A stretch of DNA of 64,000 nt from Celeribacter sp. PS-C1 (GTDB lineage: Bacteria > Pseudomonadota > Alphaproteobacteria > Rhodobacterales > Rhodobacteraceae), in the NCBI RefSeq assembly GCF_019429625.1, contig NZ_JAHXRW010000003.1, positions 310,001-374,000 of the forward strand, read 5' to 3'. Under the pieces are notes generated by a model that saw nothing but the letters and a program-made list of their open reading frames with translations, did not search any database and was not told where the DNA came from. Shown one piece after another: positions 1-9,162 of the stretch; position 1 is the first letter of the stretch, and every line of letters starts with the position of its first letter. Position numbers and translations under genes: made by a program.

Positions 1-1
1 C

Positions 2-673
2 AAACGACTGAGAAAGAAGGCGAACACGATCCGAGGGGAACTCAAGGCCCTCTTTCGCGCTGCAAACCGAGTGGCAAAAACCCATAAAACCAATCGAGAT
101 TTGGAAATGCCAAAACTCAAAGGCTTCGTAAAAACACGCTACCTCACCGACGCCGAGGAAGCCAAAATCGTCACTCGCCTCAGTACAGAGAACACCATCA
201 CAGACCAGAAAGCCCTAAACCTCTTTTTGGTCCTGATCGATACTGGGATGCGCCTACGAGAAGCCACTAACTTAGCTTGGGAAGACATCGACACGAAGCG
301 CTCTACAATCGAGGTCTACCGCCCCAAGACTGAGAGCCTCTCCCTAGTCCCAATAACCCAGCGGGTCCTCAAGGTGTTCGAAGCCCTAAAGGGTCAAGAG
401 CAGCCCTTCGAGAAGATGGAATGGGCAATTAAGCACCTGAACAGAGTGATCGATGGTGTCTGCAACAACAGCCCTCAGAAGACCGCTCAGCGGGGCAAAG
501 CAACCATACACTCCTTGAGAGACACTTATGCGACACGCCTGCGAAAAAGGGGAATGCCCTTAAGCGACATTGCTGTCCTCCTAGGACACACTACAGCGGC
601 AATGTCAGCGAAGTATGCCCATCTTGAGAGTAGTGATGTTCTTGAAACCGCTCGATCACTATTAGAAGGGTGA
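2..673 (+). CDS. Tyrosine recombinase/integrase, C-terminal part (5' end outside window)
   Basis: This is the catalytic part of a phage-type tyrosine site-specific recombinase. The reading frame is open from base 2, so the true start lies left of the window; a GTG at 71 is only an internal codon. Catalytic signatures are visible: the first Arg in TGMRLREA, the H-x-x-R box in HSLRDTYATRL, the late His in LLGHTT and the nucleophile Tyr in KYAHLE. Base composition and codon use (AGA, CTA, AAA) are more AT-rich than in the genes that follow, as expected for acquired DNA. It ends about 100 bases from the 3' end of a tRNA-Val gene, the usual arrangement for an integrase beside its tRNA attachment site. 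The element it belongs to would extend to the left. The family call is firm; the element type is unknown. Confidence 0.9.
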   Translation, partial: KRLRKKANTIRGELKALFRAANRVAKTHKTNRDLEMPKLKGFVKTRYLTDAEEAKIVTRLSTENTITDQKALNLFLVLIDTGMRLREATNLAWEDIDTKRSTIEVYRPKTESLSLVPITQRVLKVFEALKGQEQPFEKMEWAIKHLNRVIDGVCNNSPQKTAQRGKATIHSLRDTYATRLRKRGMPLSDIAVLLGHTTAAMSAKYAHLESSDVLETARSLLEG

Positions 674-687
674 TTCAGACGATAACC

Positions 688-744
688 GGCAAGGCTCTGA
701 CACAAATCTGGCACACAAAAAATGCCAAACTAACGAGCCTTGCC
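688..744. repeat. 10-bp perfect inverted repeat between integrase and tRNA
   Basis: GGCAAGGCTC at 688-697 is matched by GAGCCTTGCC at 735-744, with a smaller TGGCA/TGCCA hairpin nested between them. It lies just after the integrase stop and before the tRNA 3' end. It may be the integrase terminator or part of the recombination site; nothing visible decides between these. Confidence 0.5.
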
Positions 745-775
745 AAAACACATTGATCTAGAAGGGAAAATTTAA

Positions 776-850
776 TGGTGGGTGATAAGAGATTTGAACT
801 CCTGACATCTTCGATGTGAACGAAGCGCTCTACCACTGAGCTAATCACCC
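776..850 (-). tRNA. tRNA-Val (anticodon CAC)
   Basis: Read on the minus strand the sequence folds into a full cloverleaf. The acceptor stem is GGGTGAT/ATCACCC, the D stem GCTC/GAGC and the anticodon stem CTTCG/CGAAG, enclosing the loop TTCACAT (anticodon CAC, valine GUG codons). The T arm carries TTCAAAT, and the CCA is encoded at 776-778. The tRNA 3' end points toward the integrase at 2-673, so the 3' half of this gene is the probable attachment site of the element on the left. Confidence 0.93.
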
Positions 851-931
851 GCCGTGGCGCGGTGTTTAGCCTTTGCCCAAACCCTATGCAAGAGGTTTTT
901 CCGAGAAAATTCCGCTTTCCTCGAAACCCTC

Positions 932-1363
932 TCAAGCCTCGTGGTCGACATCGCTCTCAGAGGAGGTCTCCGCCTTGGCATCCCCCTCAAGCATCGTCTT
1001 GGGGCGACGCAATTTGGCGACCACGATATGCGCGCCAGAGCCCTCACGCACACGGTTGACACTCATTTTACCGAGCGGCGGCAGGTTCAATTCTTCTTCG
1101 CGTTGAAGGGCGTCGCCCAGCTCTTTCAATGTTGCCTCAATGACCTTCTTCGCCTCCGACCGCTTGACACCGGAGGCCTCGCACACCTTTGCGATCAGGT
1201 CTTTTTTCTTCAGGGCCATCACCAAGCTCGTTGCTGGGGCTTCGACTGGTGCGGGTTCAGTCGAGGCTGGCACAGTTTTCTTTAACGTTTTTATCTTTTT
1301 GGCTGTCGAAGTCACAGAAATAGTCCTTGTTGATGTATCAGTCGATTGCGCAGACCGCTTCAT
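932..1363 (-). CDS. HU/IHF-family DNA-binding protein with basic N-terminal tail
   Basis: About 143 residues. Roughly residues 50-125 match the HU/IHF fold: KKKDLIAKVCEASGVKRSEA, then the LNLPPLGKMSVNR region and a basic end (VAKLRRPK). It is preceded by a Ser/Thr/Lys/Ala/Pro-rich tail of about 50 residues that is absent from ordinary 90-residue HU. It probably compacts or bends DNA in the nucleoid. It lies downstream of lon on the same strand, echoing the lon-hupB order of enterobacteria, but with its own gap of about 280 bases. The start is uncertain: ATG at 1363 is chosen because the extension from an upstream GTG at 1456 reads unlike HU proteins; neither start has a strong ribosome site. 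Confidence 0.75.
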   Translation of the reverse strand: MKRSAQSTDTSTRTISVTSTAKKIKTLKKTVPASTEPAPVEAPATSLVMALKKKDLIAKVCEASGVKRSEAKKVIEATLKELGDALQREEELNLPPLGKMSVNRVREGSGAHIVVAKLRRPKTMLEGDAKAETSSESDVDHEA

Positions 1364-1589
1364 GGCCTTTAGCGCGAGATACGCTGTCTTACTTTCGCTT
1401 CTTAAGAAGAAACTGTTGTCCGCGCTGCTATAAAACTCTCTTGGGCATTGTAGCACTTACGGAAACCTTAGCGCCCGCAGCCCCTGGGTTGCAACGGCCA
1501 AATACATGTTTCGTGACATGAAGTTGCCCGTAAAAGACACGCCTAAACCACAGCCGTGAAACGAAAAAACCACATCATCCAAAATAACA

Positions 1590-1613
1590 AAAGCCGACCC
1601 GAAGGCCGGCTTT
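1590..1613 (-). terminator. Rho-independent terminator of lon
   Basis: AAAGCCG at 1590-1596 pairs with CGGCTTT at 1607-1613. On the minus strand the stem is followed by TTTTGTTATTTT. It lies 28 bases past the lon stop. Confidence 0.8.
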
Positions 1614-1640
1614 CGCAAAGTCATTGTTTCCAGATCAGGA

Positions 1641-4052
1641 TCAATGCGCGACTGCGCCTTGCCCTTCACCGGTCGAAGAAATCTTGGCCAGACGCGCGGC
1701 CTCTTCCGCGGCATCGTCCCATTCAATCGGCTCAGGCTGACGCACCAGCGCGTGTTTGAGCACCTCGGACACATGCGTCACGGGGATGATTTCCAGCCCC
1801 TCTTTGACGTTGTCCGGGATGTCCGCCAGATCCTTGACGTTCTCCTCAGGGATAAGCACGGTTTTGATCCCCCCTCGCAGCGCAGCGAGGAGTTTTTCTT
1901 TGAGACCACCGATGGCCGTCGCATTGCCACGCAAGGACACCTCACCCGTCATGGCAATGTCTTTGCGCACCGGGATTTGCGTCAGAACGGAGACAATGGT
2001 GGTGACCATCGCCAGACCCGCGGAGGGCCCGTCCTTCGGCGTCGCGCCGTCCGGCACGTGGACGTGGATGTCCATCGTATCGAACAGCGGCGGCTTTACC
2101 CCGATCGAGGGCGCAATCGAGCGCACATAGGAGCTGGCCGCATCGATGGATTCCTTCATCACATCGCCCAGTTTCCCAGTGGTCTTCATCCGGCCTTTAC
2201 CCGGCAGTTTCAGCGCCTCAATCTGCAACAGATCGCCACCGACCGAAGTGTAGGCCAATCCGGTCACAACGCCGATCTGATCCTCTTTCTCGGCCAGACC
2301 ATAGCGGAACTTTTTGACCCCCAAGAACTCTTCGAGGTTCTCCGGCGTGACCTGCACGCTGTCGACCTCTTTCTTGATGATCTTCGTCACCGCCTTGCGG
2401 GCGATCTTGGCGAATTCACGCTCCAGATTCCGCACGCCAGCCTCACGGGTGTAGTAGCGGATCACATCCATGATCGCCCCATCCGTGACAGAGAATTCCT
2501 TAGCTTTTAGGCCGTGGTTTTTTACCTGTTTCGGCAGCAAATGCTGTTTCGCGATCTCGGCCTTTTCCTCTTCGGTGTAGCCCGAGAGCGGAATGATCTC
2601 CATCCGGTCGAGAAGCGGCCCCGGCATGTTGTAACTGTTCGACGTGGTCAGGAACATCACGTTGGAGAGATCGTATTCGACCTCCATATAGTGATCCACG
2701 AACGTGGAGTTCTGTTCCGGATCAAGCACTTCGAGCATAGCCGAGGCAGGGTCGCCACGGAAGTCCTGCCCCATTTTGTCGATCTCGTCGAGCAAGATGA
2801 GCGGGTTCGTCGTCTTCGCCTTTTTCAAGGCTTGGATGATTTTTCCCGGCATGGAGCCGATATAGGTCCGACGGTGACCGCGAATCTCGGACTCGTCGCG
2901 CACGCCACCCAGCGAGATGCGAATGAACTCGCGCCCCGTGGCCTTGGCGACCGATTTGCCCAAAGATGTCTTACCCACGCCCGGCGGGCCGACGAGGCAC
3001 ATGATCGGGCCTTTCAGCTTTTTCGAGCGCTGCTGCACCGCGAGATATTCGACGATGCGTTCCTTGACCTTTTCAAGCCCGTAGTGATCGGCGTCGAGGA
3101 TCTCCTCGGCACGGCCGAGGTCCTTTTTCACGCGCGATTTCGTGCCCCACGGGATAGACAACATCCAGTCGAGATAGTTGCGCACCACCGTGGCCTCCGC
3201 CGACATCGGCGACATGTTCTTGAGCTTCTTGAGCTCGGCCTCGGCCTTCTCGGCGGCCTCTTTCGACAGTTTAGTCGCGGCGATTTTATCTTCGAGCTCG
3301 GCGATCTCGCCGGCCCCATCGTCGCCATCGCCCAATTCCTTCTGAATGGCCTTCATCTGCTCATTCAGATAGTATTCGCGCTGGGTGCGCTCCATCTGGG
3401 ATTTGACGCGGGTTTTGATCTTTTTCTCGACCTGCAACACGGACATTTCGCCTTGCATTAGGCCATAGACCGCCTCAAGGCGCTCATCGACCGCCAGCGT
3501 TTCCAGAAGCTTCTGTTTCTGTTCGACTTCAACGCCCAGATGCCCCGCCACGAGATCGGCAAGCTTCGCCGGTTCGCGCGTCTCGGAGACGGCGACCATT
3601 GCTTCCTCGGGGACGTTCTTTTTCACCTTAGCGTAATGTTCGAACTCTTCGCGCACGGAACGCAAGAGCGCCGCCACGGCTTCCGCATCGCCTTCGCTTT
3701 CTTCAAGCGGGGCAATTTCGGCCTCGAAATGGCTGTCGTTGTCGAGAAAGCGGGTCAGTTTCACCCGGCTCTCGCCCTCGACCAGAACTTTGACGGTGCC
3801 GTCGGGAAGCTTCAGAAGTTGCAGCACATTGGCCAGCACGCCGACACGGTAGATGCCGTCTGTGTCCGGGTCATCCACGGCCGGATCGATCTGGGCGGAC
3901 AACAGAATCTGCTTGTCCTGCGCCATGACCTCTTCGAGCGCTTTCACGGATTTTTCGCGTCCCACAAAGAGCGGCACGACCATATGTGGAAACACCACAA
4001 TGTCGCGCAGCGGCAGAACGGGATAGGATTGGAGTTGCTCGTGCATTGTCAT
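1641..4052 (-). CDS. lon: ATP-dependent protease Lon
   Basis: A full-length 803-residue Lon (LonA), the cytoplasmic AAA+ serine protease that degrades misfolded and regulatory proteins. In order: an N-terminal substrate-binding domain starting with [15 protein letters not shown], a coiled-coil stretch around residues 190-280, the AAA+ module with Walker A GPPGVGKT near residue 355 and Walker [11 protein letters not shown], then the protease domain with the catalytic Ser in KDGPSAG and the catalytic Lys in [10 protein letters not shown]. The chosen ATG starts MTMHEQ, in line with family length. Upstream, a promoter resembling RpoH sites suggests heat induction, and a terminator follows the stop. 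Confidence 0.97.
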   Translation of the reverse strand: MTMHEQLQSYPVLPLRDIVVFPHMVVPLFVGREKSVKALEEVMAQDKQILLSAQIDPAVDDPDTDGIYRVGVLANVLQLLKLPDGTVKVLVEGESRVKLTRFLDNDSHFEAEIAPLEESEGDAEAVAALLRSVREEFEHYAKVKKNVPEEAMVAVSETREPAKLADLVAGHLGVEVEQKQKLLETLAVDERLEAVYGLMQGEMSVLQVEKKIKTRVKSQMERTQREYYLNEQMKAIQKELGDGDDGAGEIAELEDKIAATKLSKEAAEKAEAELKKLKNMSPMSAEATVVRNYLDWMLSIPWGTKSRVKKDLGRAEEILDADHYGLEKVKERIVEYLAVQQRSKKLKGPIMCLVGPPGVGKTSLGKSVAKATGREFIRISLGGVRDESEIRGHRRTYIGSMPGKIIQALKKAKTTNPLILLDEIDKMGQDFRGDPASAMLEVLDPEQNSTFVDHYMEVEYDLSNVMFLTTSNSYNMPGPLLDRMEIIPLSGYTEEEKAEIAKQHLLPKQVKNHGLKAKEFSVTDGAIMDVIRYYTREAGVRNLEREFAKIARKAVTKIIKKEVDSVQVTPENLEEFLGVKKFRYGLAEKEDQIGVVTGLAYTSVGGDLLQIEALKLPGKGRMKTTGKLGDVMKESIDAASSYVRSIAPSIGVKPPLFDTMDIHVHVPDGATPKDGPSAGLAMVTTIVSVLTQIPVRKDIAMTGEVSLRGNATAIGGLKEKLLAALRGGIKTVLIPEENVKDLADIPDNVKEGLEIIPVTHVSEVLKHALVRQPEPIEWDDAAEEAARLAKISSTGEGQGAVAH

Positions 4053-4390
4053 TCCTTATCTTGGCAAAAGAGCCGGGCCCCAAAGCGGCAGCCATACGCT
4101 CTTTCCTGTCTTGGTAACAATATCTGGGGGCCTGCCCCCGTGATTTCAACCAAGTCAAGTTGCGGCTGATATTCAGTTTGCCCCTCATCTTAGGGTCTCG
4201 CAAGGGCAGAATTGCCCCGAAAGCGCGGGTTTTCCTCATTAAAAAGCGCAAAAACGCTCTTAAAACCCGGCATTTTACAGAAAAAGCAAGAAAATGGAGG
4301 GGTTATCGACAACCCCGATCTATGCCTCTTTTTCCCGCACCTGAGTTCACAGGAGATCAAGATGCTGTGGACAATTTAAGGCGAAGAACC
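4053..4390. other. Intergenic region between lon and tgt
   Basis: 338 bases without a credible gene. Besides the lon promoter, a GC-rich hairpin (GGGGGC, CT, GCCCCC at about 4125-4139) lies inside the promoter spacer. The rest is downstream of tgt and shows no clear terminator. Confidence 0.6.
4120..4150 (-). promoter_or_regulatory. Heat-shock (RpoH)-like promoter of lon
   Basis: On the minus strand GTTGAAA (4150-4144) is followed after about 13-14 bases by CCCCAGATAT (4129-4120). This resembles the known sigma-32 pattern TTGAAA, 11-16 bases, CCCCATNT. The start of transcription would fall about 60 bases before the lon ATG. Lon is a classic heat-shock gene, which supports the reading. Confidence 0.55.
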
Positions 4391-5536
4391 TCAAAGCGGC
4401 TCAATATCGCCCTCAGCGCGTTTCGCATGGAAGTCGGCTTCCCATTGCACAAACGTTCCTGCCGCAATCGCATCGCGCATGCCTTGCATGATTTCCTGAA
4501 AATAATGCAGGTTGTGCCAGGTCAAAAGCATGCCGGAGATCATCTCCTGGCTGCGGAAGACATGGTGCAGATAGGCGCGCGAATAATGGCTGCACGCCGG
4601 GCATGTGCACTGTTCATCCAGCGGACGCGGATCATCGGCGTGACGCGCGTTCTTGATGTTCACCTGACCGCGACGGGTCCAGGCCTGGCCTGTGCGCCCC
4701 GAACGCGAGGGCAGCACGCAATCCATCATGTCGATGCCACGTTTCACGGCGCCGACGATGTCATCGGGTTTGCCCACGCCCATCAGATAGCGCGGCTTGT
4801 CCGTCGGCAACATATCGGGCGCGAAATCGAGCGTGGCGAACATGGCCTCCTGCCCCTCGCCCACGGCCAACCCGCCAAGTGCGTAGCCATCGAACCCGAT
4901 CTCTTTCAAAGCCTCAGCGCTCTCTTCGCGGAAATCCTGTTCCAGCCCACCTTGCTGAATGCCGAACAGCGCATGCCCCGGACGGTCGCCAAACGCGTCC
5001 TTGGACCGCGCCGCCCACCGCATCGACAGCCGCATCGACTCCGCGATCCGGTCGCGATCCGCCGGAAGCGCGGGGCATTCGTCGAAACACATCACAATGT
5101 CGGAGCCAAGGAGCTTTTGAATCTCCATCGATCGCTCCGGCGTCAGCTCATGTTTGGAGCCATCGACATGCGAGCGAAAGGTCACGCCCCTTTCCGTCAG
5201 CTTGCGCAGATCGGCGAGGCTCATGACCTGAAACCCGCCGCTGTCCGTCAGAATGGGCCGTTCCCAATTCATGAACTTGTGCAGCCCGCCAAGACGCGCG
5301 ATCCGTTCCGCCGTCGGGCGCAGCATCAGGTGATAGGTGTTGCCCAAAAGGATGTCGGCGCCGGTCGCGCGCACGCTCTCGGGCATCATCGCCTTGACGG
5401 TCGCCGCCGTGCCCACAGGCATGAAGGCTGGCGTGCGGATCTCGCCCCGCGGCGTCGAGATCACGCCGGTGCGCGCCTTGCCGTCGGTGGCGTTCAAGGA
5501 AAAGGAGAATCGTTCGGGCGTGGTGTTCTGGGTCAT
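4391..5536 (-). CDS. tgt: Queuine tRNA-ribosyltransferase
   Basis: A 381-residue tRNA-guanine transglycosylase, which swaps guanine 34 of GUN-anticodon tRNAs for the queuosine precursor preQ1. Visible signatures are LLGNTYHL, the active-site Asp region [11 protein letters not shown] (Asp near residue 98), the second catalytic Asp region [19 protein letters not shown], and the zinc ligands CTCPAC with a following His. The start is ATG at 5536 ([10 protein letters not shown]). The open frame runs further upstream, but that part is unlike the family and overlaps the divergent kinase gene. Length is normal for bacterial Tgt. Confidence 0.95.
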   Translation of the reverse strand: MTQNTTPERFSFSLNATDGKARTGVISTPRGEIRTPAFMPVGTAATVKAMMPESVRATGADILLGNTYHLMLRPTAERIARLGGLHKFMNWERPILTDSGGFQVMSLADLRKLTERGVTFRSHVDGSKHELTPERSMEIQKLLGSDIVMCFDECPALPADRDRIAESMRLSMRWAARSKDAFGDRPGHALFGIQQGGLEQDFREESAEALKEIGFDGYALGGLAVGEGQEAMFATLDFAPDMLPTDKPRYLMGVGKPDDIVGAVKRGIDMMDCVLPSRSGRTGQAWTRRGQVNIKNARHADDPRPLDEQCTCPACSHYSRAYLHHVFRSQEMISGMLLTWHNLHYFQEIMQGMRDAIAAGTFVQWEADFHAKRAEGDIEPL

Positions 5537-5642
5537 GGCGGAGGCTTTAGCGCCAAAAGCGCTTTCAGGCCAGATGCAACCATTCCGCGCCTCGGGCGTT
5601 GAAACGGGAACCCGACGCTTATCCAGCTGCTTTGGAGACCCC

Positions 5643-6557
5643 ATGCGCGCCGTCATTTTTGCCAATCGCCACTCCGGCACCAACTCTCAGGACGCAGAGG
5701 CCCTTGATCGCGCCTGCGCCGCCTTTGGTGCAGACTGTGAAGTGATCACCCTCGATCCCCACACCGATCTGAACGACCTGATCGACCACAAAATCAACGA
5801 AGGCGCCGAGGCGATCATATCGGCGGGCGGCGACGGGACGGCCATGGCGATTGCAAATGCCATGCTGGGCCGTGATGTGCCGATGGGCGTCTTGCCGATG
5901 GGCACCTTCAACTATTTCACCCGTGGACTTGGGCTCTCAGAAGTGCCCGAAGAGGCCGCCGCCCAGCTCCGCGATGGCGTGACCCATGACATTCGCATCG
6001 GACAGGTCAATGGCCGCGCCTTTCTCAACAACGCCTCTCTGGGCGTCTACCCCGCAATCCTGAAAAAGCGCGAGGCGATTTACGACCGTTGGGGACGGCA
6101 TCGCGTGGTCGCCTATTGGTCCGTGATCAAGACGATCCTTCAGACCCAGCATCGGATGAAATTGTCGATCACAGCGGATGGCACAACGCATGAGGTAAAG
6201 ACGCCTCTCGTCTTCATTGCGCGCTCTGCCTATCAGCTGGAGGTCTTCGGTCTTGATGGCGCTGCGACCATCTCGGAGGACGGGTTTGCGACCTTTGTCA
6301 TCCATGCCCGCTCGCGCCTCGACCTCTTGCGCCTCGCCGTGACACTGGCGGCGCGCAAAATGCCGCCGCGACAGGATTTTACTCTCATTCGCGCGCAGGA
6401 ACTGTCGATCGAACATCAGGGCAAGGCGCAGCCCCCCTTTCTGACCGCTTTCGACGGTGAAAAGGCGCGGTTGTCGGCGCCTCTGACCCTGTCGATGAGC
6501 GAGGCATCTTTGCGCATTCTCACGCCCAAAAGCTCGGAGAAAGACATCGCCGCATGA
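5643..6557 (+). CDS. Diacylglycerol/sphingosine-kinase family protein
   Basis: 304 residues with the lipid-kinase catalytic domain at the N terminus: the nucleotide loop [10 protein letters not shown] at about residues 60-69 and the [13 protein letters not shown] segment (family pattern P-x-G-T-x-N-x-x-A-R). It probably phosphorylates a lipid such as diacylglycerol at the membrane; the substrate cannot be read from sequence. The start ATG at 5643 has GGAG upstream. Its stop overlaps the start of the next gene by four bases (ATGA), so it is translationally coupled to a metallophosphoesterase, a kinase-phosphatase pairing. Confidence 0.85.
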   Translation: MRAVIFANRHSGTNSQDAEALDRACAAFGADCEVITLDPHTDLNDLIDHKINEGAEAIISAGGDGTAMAIANAMLGRDVPMGVLPMGTFNYFTRGLGLSEVPEEAAAQLRDGVTHDIRIGQVNGRAFLNNASLGVYPAILKKREAIYDRWGRHRVVAYWSVIKTILQTQHRMKLSITADGTTHEVKTPLVFIARSAYQLEVFGLDGAATISEDGFATFVIHARSRLDLLRLAVTLAARKMPPRQDFTLIRAQELSIEHQGKAQPPFLTAFDGEKARLSAPLTLSMSEASLRILTPKSSEKDIAA

Positions 6558-7345
6558 CCCGACTAATCCACCTGTCCGATCTGCATTTTGGCCGCACCGA
6601 TCCGGCGCTGGCCGGGCCTCTTTTGCGCACAATCTCCCGACAAGAGCCGACATTGGTGGTCATTTCCGGCGATTTCACCCAGCGCGCCCGACGCGGCCAG
6701 TTCGAGAAAGCGAAGGCCTTCGTCGAGGCCATAGACGCGCCTGTTCTCTCGGTGCCCGGCAATCACGATACACCTTTGGACAATCTCTTTATGCGTTGGC
6801 TCGCCCCCTTCGCACGCTACAAACGAGCGATTTCAAACGATCTGGAACCCACGTTCGAGACACCCGAGCTGCAGGTCGTCGGCGTCAACACGGTGAACCC
6901 CTTTGCTTGGCAAAGCGGCAAATTTTCAGAGCGGCATCTCACTCGGATGATGGAGCATTTCGGAACAGATGAAGGCCGATTGCGTGTCGCCGTGCTGCAC
7001 CATCCGCTGGAACAGCCGCCGACATTGGACAAACCGAAAACCCGAGGCGCCAAGGCAGCACTCACCGCGCTCTCGGCGGCAGGCGCAGATCTGGTGCTGT
7101 CGGGGCATTTGCACAGCGCGCAGGCCATACCCTTTACGCAAGTTCCCGGCGTTTTGTTCGTTCAGGCAGGCACAGCGCTCTCGACCCGCACACGCGGCAC
7201 GCCCAACACCTTTAACCAGATCGACCTGAAACGGGACGGCGCGCTGTCCGTGACTGTTTGGAGCGCGATGGAAGGGAATGGCTTTCTGCCCGGCCCGCCA
7301 CGGACCTATGTGCGGGGCGGAACGGGCTGGGTGATTAGACCCTAA
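6554..7345 (+). CDS. Calcineurin-like metallophosphoesterase
   Basis: 263 residues with the complete metal-binding set of calcineurin-like phosphoesterases: SDLHFGR (Asp9, His11), SGDFTQRARRGQ, VPGNHDT, LHHPLEQ and SGHLHSA. The family includes cyclic-nucleotide and phospholipid phosphodiesterases; the SDLHFGR and GNHD layout resembles the CpdA/3',5'-cAMP phosphodiesterase branch, but the substrate is not determinable. No signal peptide is seen, so it should be cytoplasmic. Coupled by ATGA to the lipid-kinase-like gene before it. Downstream only a weak TCTCAC/GTGAGA stem is seen. Confidence 0.87.
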   Translation: MTRLIHLSDLHFGRTDPALAGPLLRTISRQEPTLVVISGDFTQRARRGQFEKAKAFVEAIDAPVLSVPGNHDTPLDNLFMRWLAPFARYKRAISNDLEPTFETPELQVVGVNTVNPFAWQSGKFSERHLTRMMEHFGTDEGRLRVAVLHHPLEQPPTLDKPKTRGAKAALTALSAAGADLVLSGHLHSAQAIPFTQVPGVLFVQAGTALSTRTRGTPNTFNQIDLKRDGALSVTVWSAMEGNGFLPGPPRTYVRGGTGWVIRP

Positions 7346-7398
7346 TGCTGGCGAAATGCAGGATTCTCACCCTGCCCCGCCCTCGGCTGTGAGACGGA

Positions 7399-8760
7399 TT
7401 ACTCCGCCGCCTCAATGGTTGCTTTGGCGTCCTCTGGGATCGCCAGCGACAGGATGATCGCCGAGAGACCCGCGATGGTGATCGGCGCGGCAAAGACCTG
7501 TTTAAGGAAGGTCGGCAGGTTCTGCGTCGCGTCGGGCACCAGTGTGACCCCAAGGGCGAGGCCAAAGGACACCGCCATGATGTAAACCCGGCGCAGGGTC
7601 ATTTCCTCGGACGCCAGAATCCGAATGCCCGCGACGGCGATGGTCGAGAAGAGCACCAAGGTCGCGCCGCCCAGAACCGGTTTCGGAATGATCAGAAAGA
7701 AGGTGCCGATCACCGGGAACAGCCCCATAAGCACCAGAAAGCCGCCCATATACATGCCGACATGCCGCGAGGCGACGCCGGTCATCTGGATCACACCGTT
7801 GTTTTGCGAGAACGTGGTGTTGGGGAACGTATTGAACACGGCGGCCAGCGCCGAATTGACGCCATCGCCCAGAACGCCGCCCTTGATGCGTTTCATATAG
7901 ACCGGGCCTTCGACCGGCTCGCCGGAAATTACGGAGTTGGCGGTCAGATCGCCCGAGGTCTCAATGGCGGTGACGAGATACAGAAAGGCCAGCGGAATGA
8001 AGAGGCCGAAGTCGAAATCAAAACCGTATTTGAACGGCACAGGCATCGCGAAGAGCTGCGCGGAGCTGAGCATGCCGAAATTCACCAGACCGAAAAAGCT
8101 CGCCACAATCGTCCCGACAATGAGCCCGATCATGATGGCGGAGATGCGCAGCATCGGCTTGCCGATGAAAGTCATGACCAAGATGATCGCGACCACCAAA
8201 GTGCCGAGGAGCAAGTAGAGCGGCTTGCCAAGGTCCTCACCTGCACGCGCGCCACCTGCGAAATCGGTGAAGCCAGCCTTGATCAGCGACAGACCGATGA
8301 CGGTGATCACGATGCCGGTCACCGTCGGCGTGATGATGCGTTTCAGCTTGTCGAGGAACTGCGAGAGAATGATTTCCACCAAGGACCCTACGAGGCACAG
8401 CCCGAAAATCATTGCCAGAATGTCTTCCTCGCTGCCGCCCCGGCCTTTGACTGCAAAGCCCGCCGCAAGAATGGCGCCGAGAAAGGCAAAAGACGTCCCC
8501 TGCAGAGACAAGAGCCCGGACCCCACGGGGCCGATGGTCTTACACTGGATAAAGGTCGCCACACCTGAGACGAAAAACGCCATGGCGATGAGATAAGGGA
8601 TATAGGCCCCAAGCTCCAAAGCCCCCCCGATAATCAGCGATGGCGTGGCGATGCCGACGATGGAGGCCAACACGTGCTGGATCGCGGCCAGCGCGGCCTT
8701 GGGTGGCGGCGGCGCGTCGTTCAATTTGTAGACCAGTGGCATAAACTCTTCTTGGCTCAT
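7399..8760 (-). CDS. NCS2-family purine (xanthine/uracil) permease
   Basis: 453 residues of a nucleobase:cation symporter-2 with 12-14 hydrophobic segments. Typical stretches are AIQHVLASIVGIATPSLI near the N terminus, GTSFAFLGA, the substrate-binding region LVTAIETSGDLTANS and the FSQNNGVIQMTGVASRH motif. The motif context is closest to the xanthine/urate branch rather than uracil (UraA), but the exact base is a guess. It is an inner-membrane importer. The start ATG at 8760 is preceded by AGGGGAAG, and just upstream the leader can fold into a long hairpin (8784-8814). It is a single gene, with neighbours on the opposite strand. Confidence 0.9.
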   Translation of the reverse strand: MSQEEFMPLVYKLNDAPPPPKAALAAIQHVLASIVGIATPSLIIGGALELGAYIPYLIAMAFFVSGVATFIQCKTIGPVGSGLLSLQGTSFAFLGAILAAGFAVKGRGGSEEDILAMIFGLCLVGSLVEIILSQFLDKLKRIITPTVTGIVITVIGLSLIKAGFTDFAGGARAGEDLGKPLYLLLGTLVVAIILVMTFIGKPMLRISAIMIGLIVGTIVASFFGLVNFGMLSSAQLFAMPVPFKYGFDFDFGLFIPLAFLYLVTAIETSGDLTANSVISGEPVEGPVYMKRIKGGVLGDGVNSALAAVFNTFPNTTFSQNNGVIQMTGVASRHVGMYMGGFLVLMGLFPVIGTFFLIIPKPVLGGATLVLFSTIAVAGIRILASEEMTLRRVYIMAVSFGLALGVTLVPDATQNLPTFLKQVFAAPITIAGLSAIILSLAIPEDAKATIEAAE

Positions 8761-9162
8761 TCTATCTTCCCCTGAAGTGATCTCCCGGATTCAAGTTCGA
8801 TTGCCTTGTCCGGGTCTTTTGTCCCTGCCCCAAGCCTGCGGCGGTGCGCATTGTAACAAAAGCTTTACCTAAGTGCCCTGTGCCGGCTGCGGCGCGCATC
8901 GGGCGCAAATCGCCCAAGAAACATGCAGTTTTCGCGGCTTCGCCCCGGCAGAGGACAAGAAATAACCACCTGACCTACGAGACGGGATAGCGGCAATCCG
9001 CTGTTAGCGCCAAAACCTCAACCGATGCTCGCGCCTGTCATAAATCCCACAAATCCCCTTGCGAGACTCGCACAACAATGACATTGGGCGCGCAAGAGGA
9101 CGCTTTGGATCTTTCCGTTGGAAAGACCCACGCGCACCCTCTCCTCCAGAACGTGAGATAAA
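8761..9162. other. Divergent intergenic region, permease / rimK fusion
   Basis: About 400 bases separating two divergent genes. Apart from the permease leader hairpin I see no convincing promoter box, repeat or small gene. Confidence 0.5.
8784..8814 (-). promoter_or_regulatory. Hairpin in the 5' leader of the purine permease gene
   Basis: On the minus strand CCCGGACAAG pairs with CTTG-TT-CCGGG-type complement (a 10-bp stem with a 2-base bulge) around a nine-base loop. It sits 24 bases before the start codon and directly upstream of the ribosome site. It could tune translation or be part of a ligand-sensing leader; I cannot match it to a known riboswitch. Confidence 0.4.
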
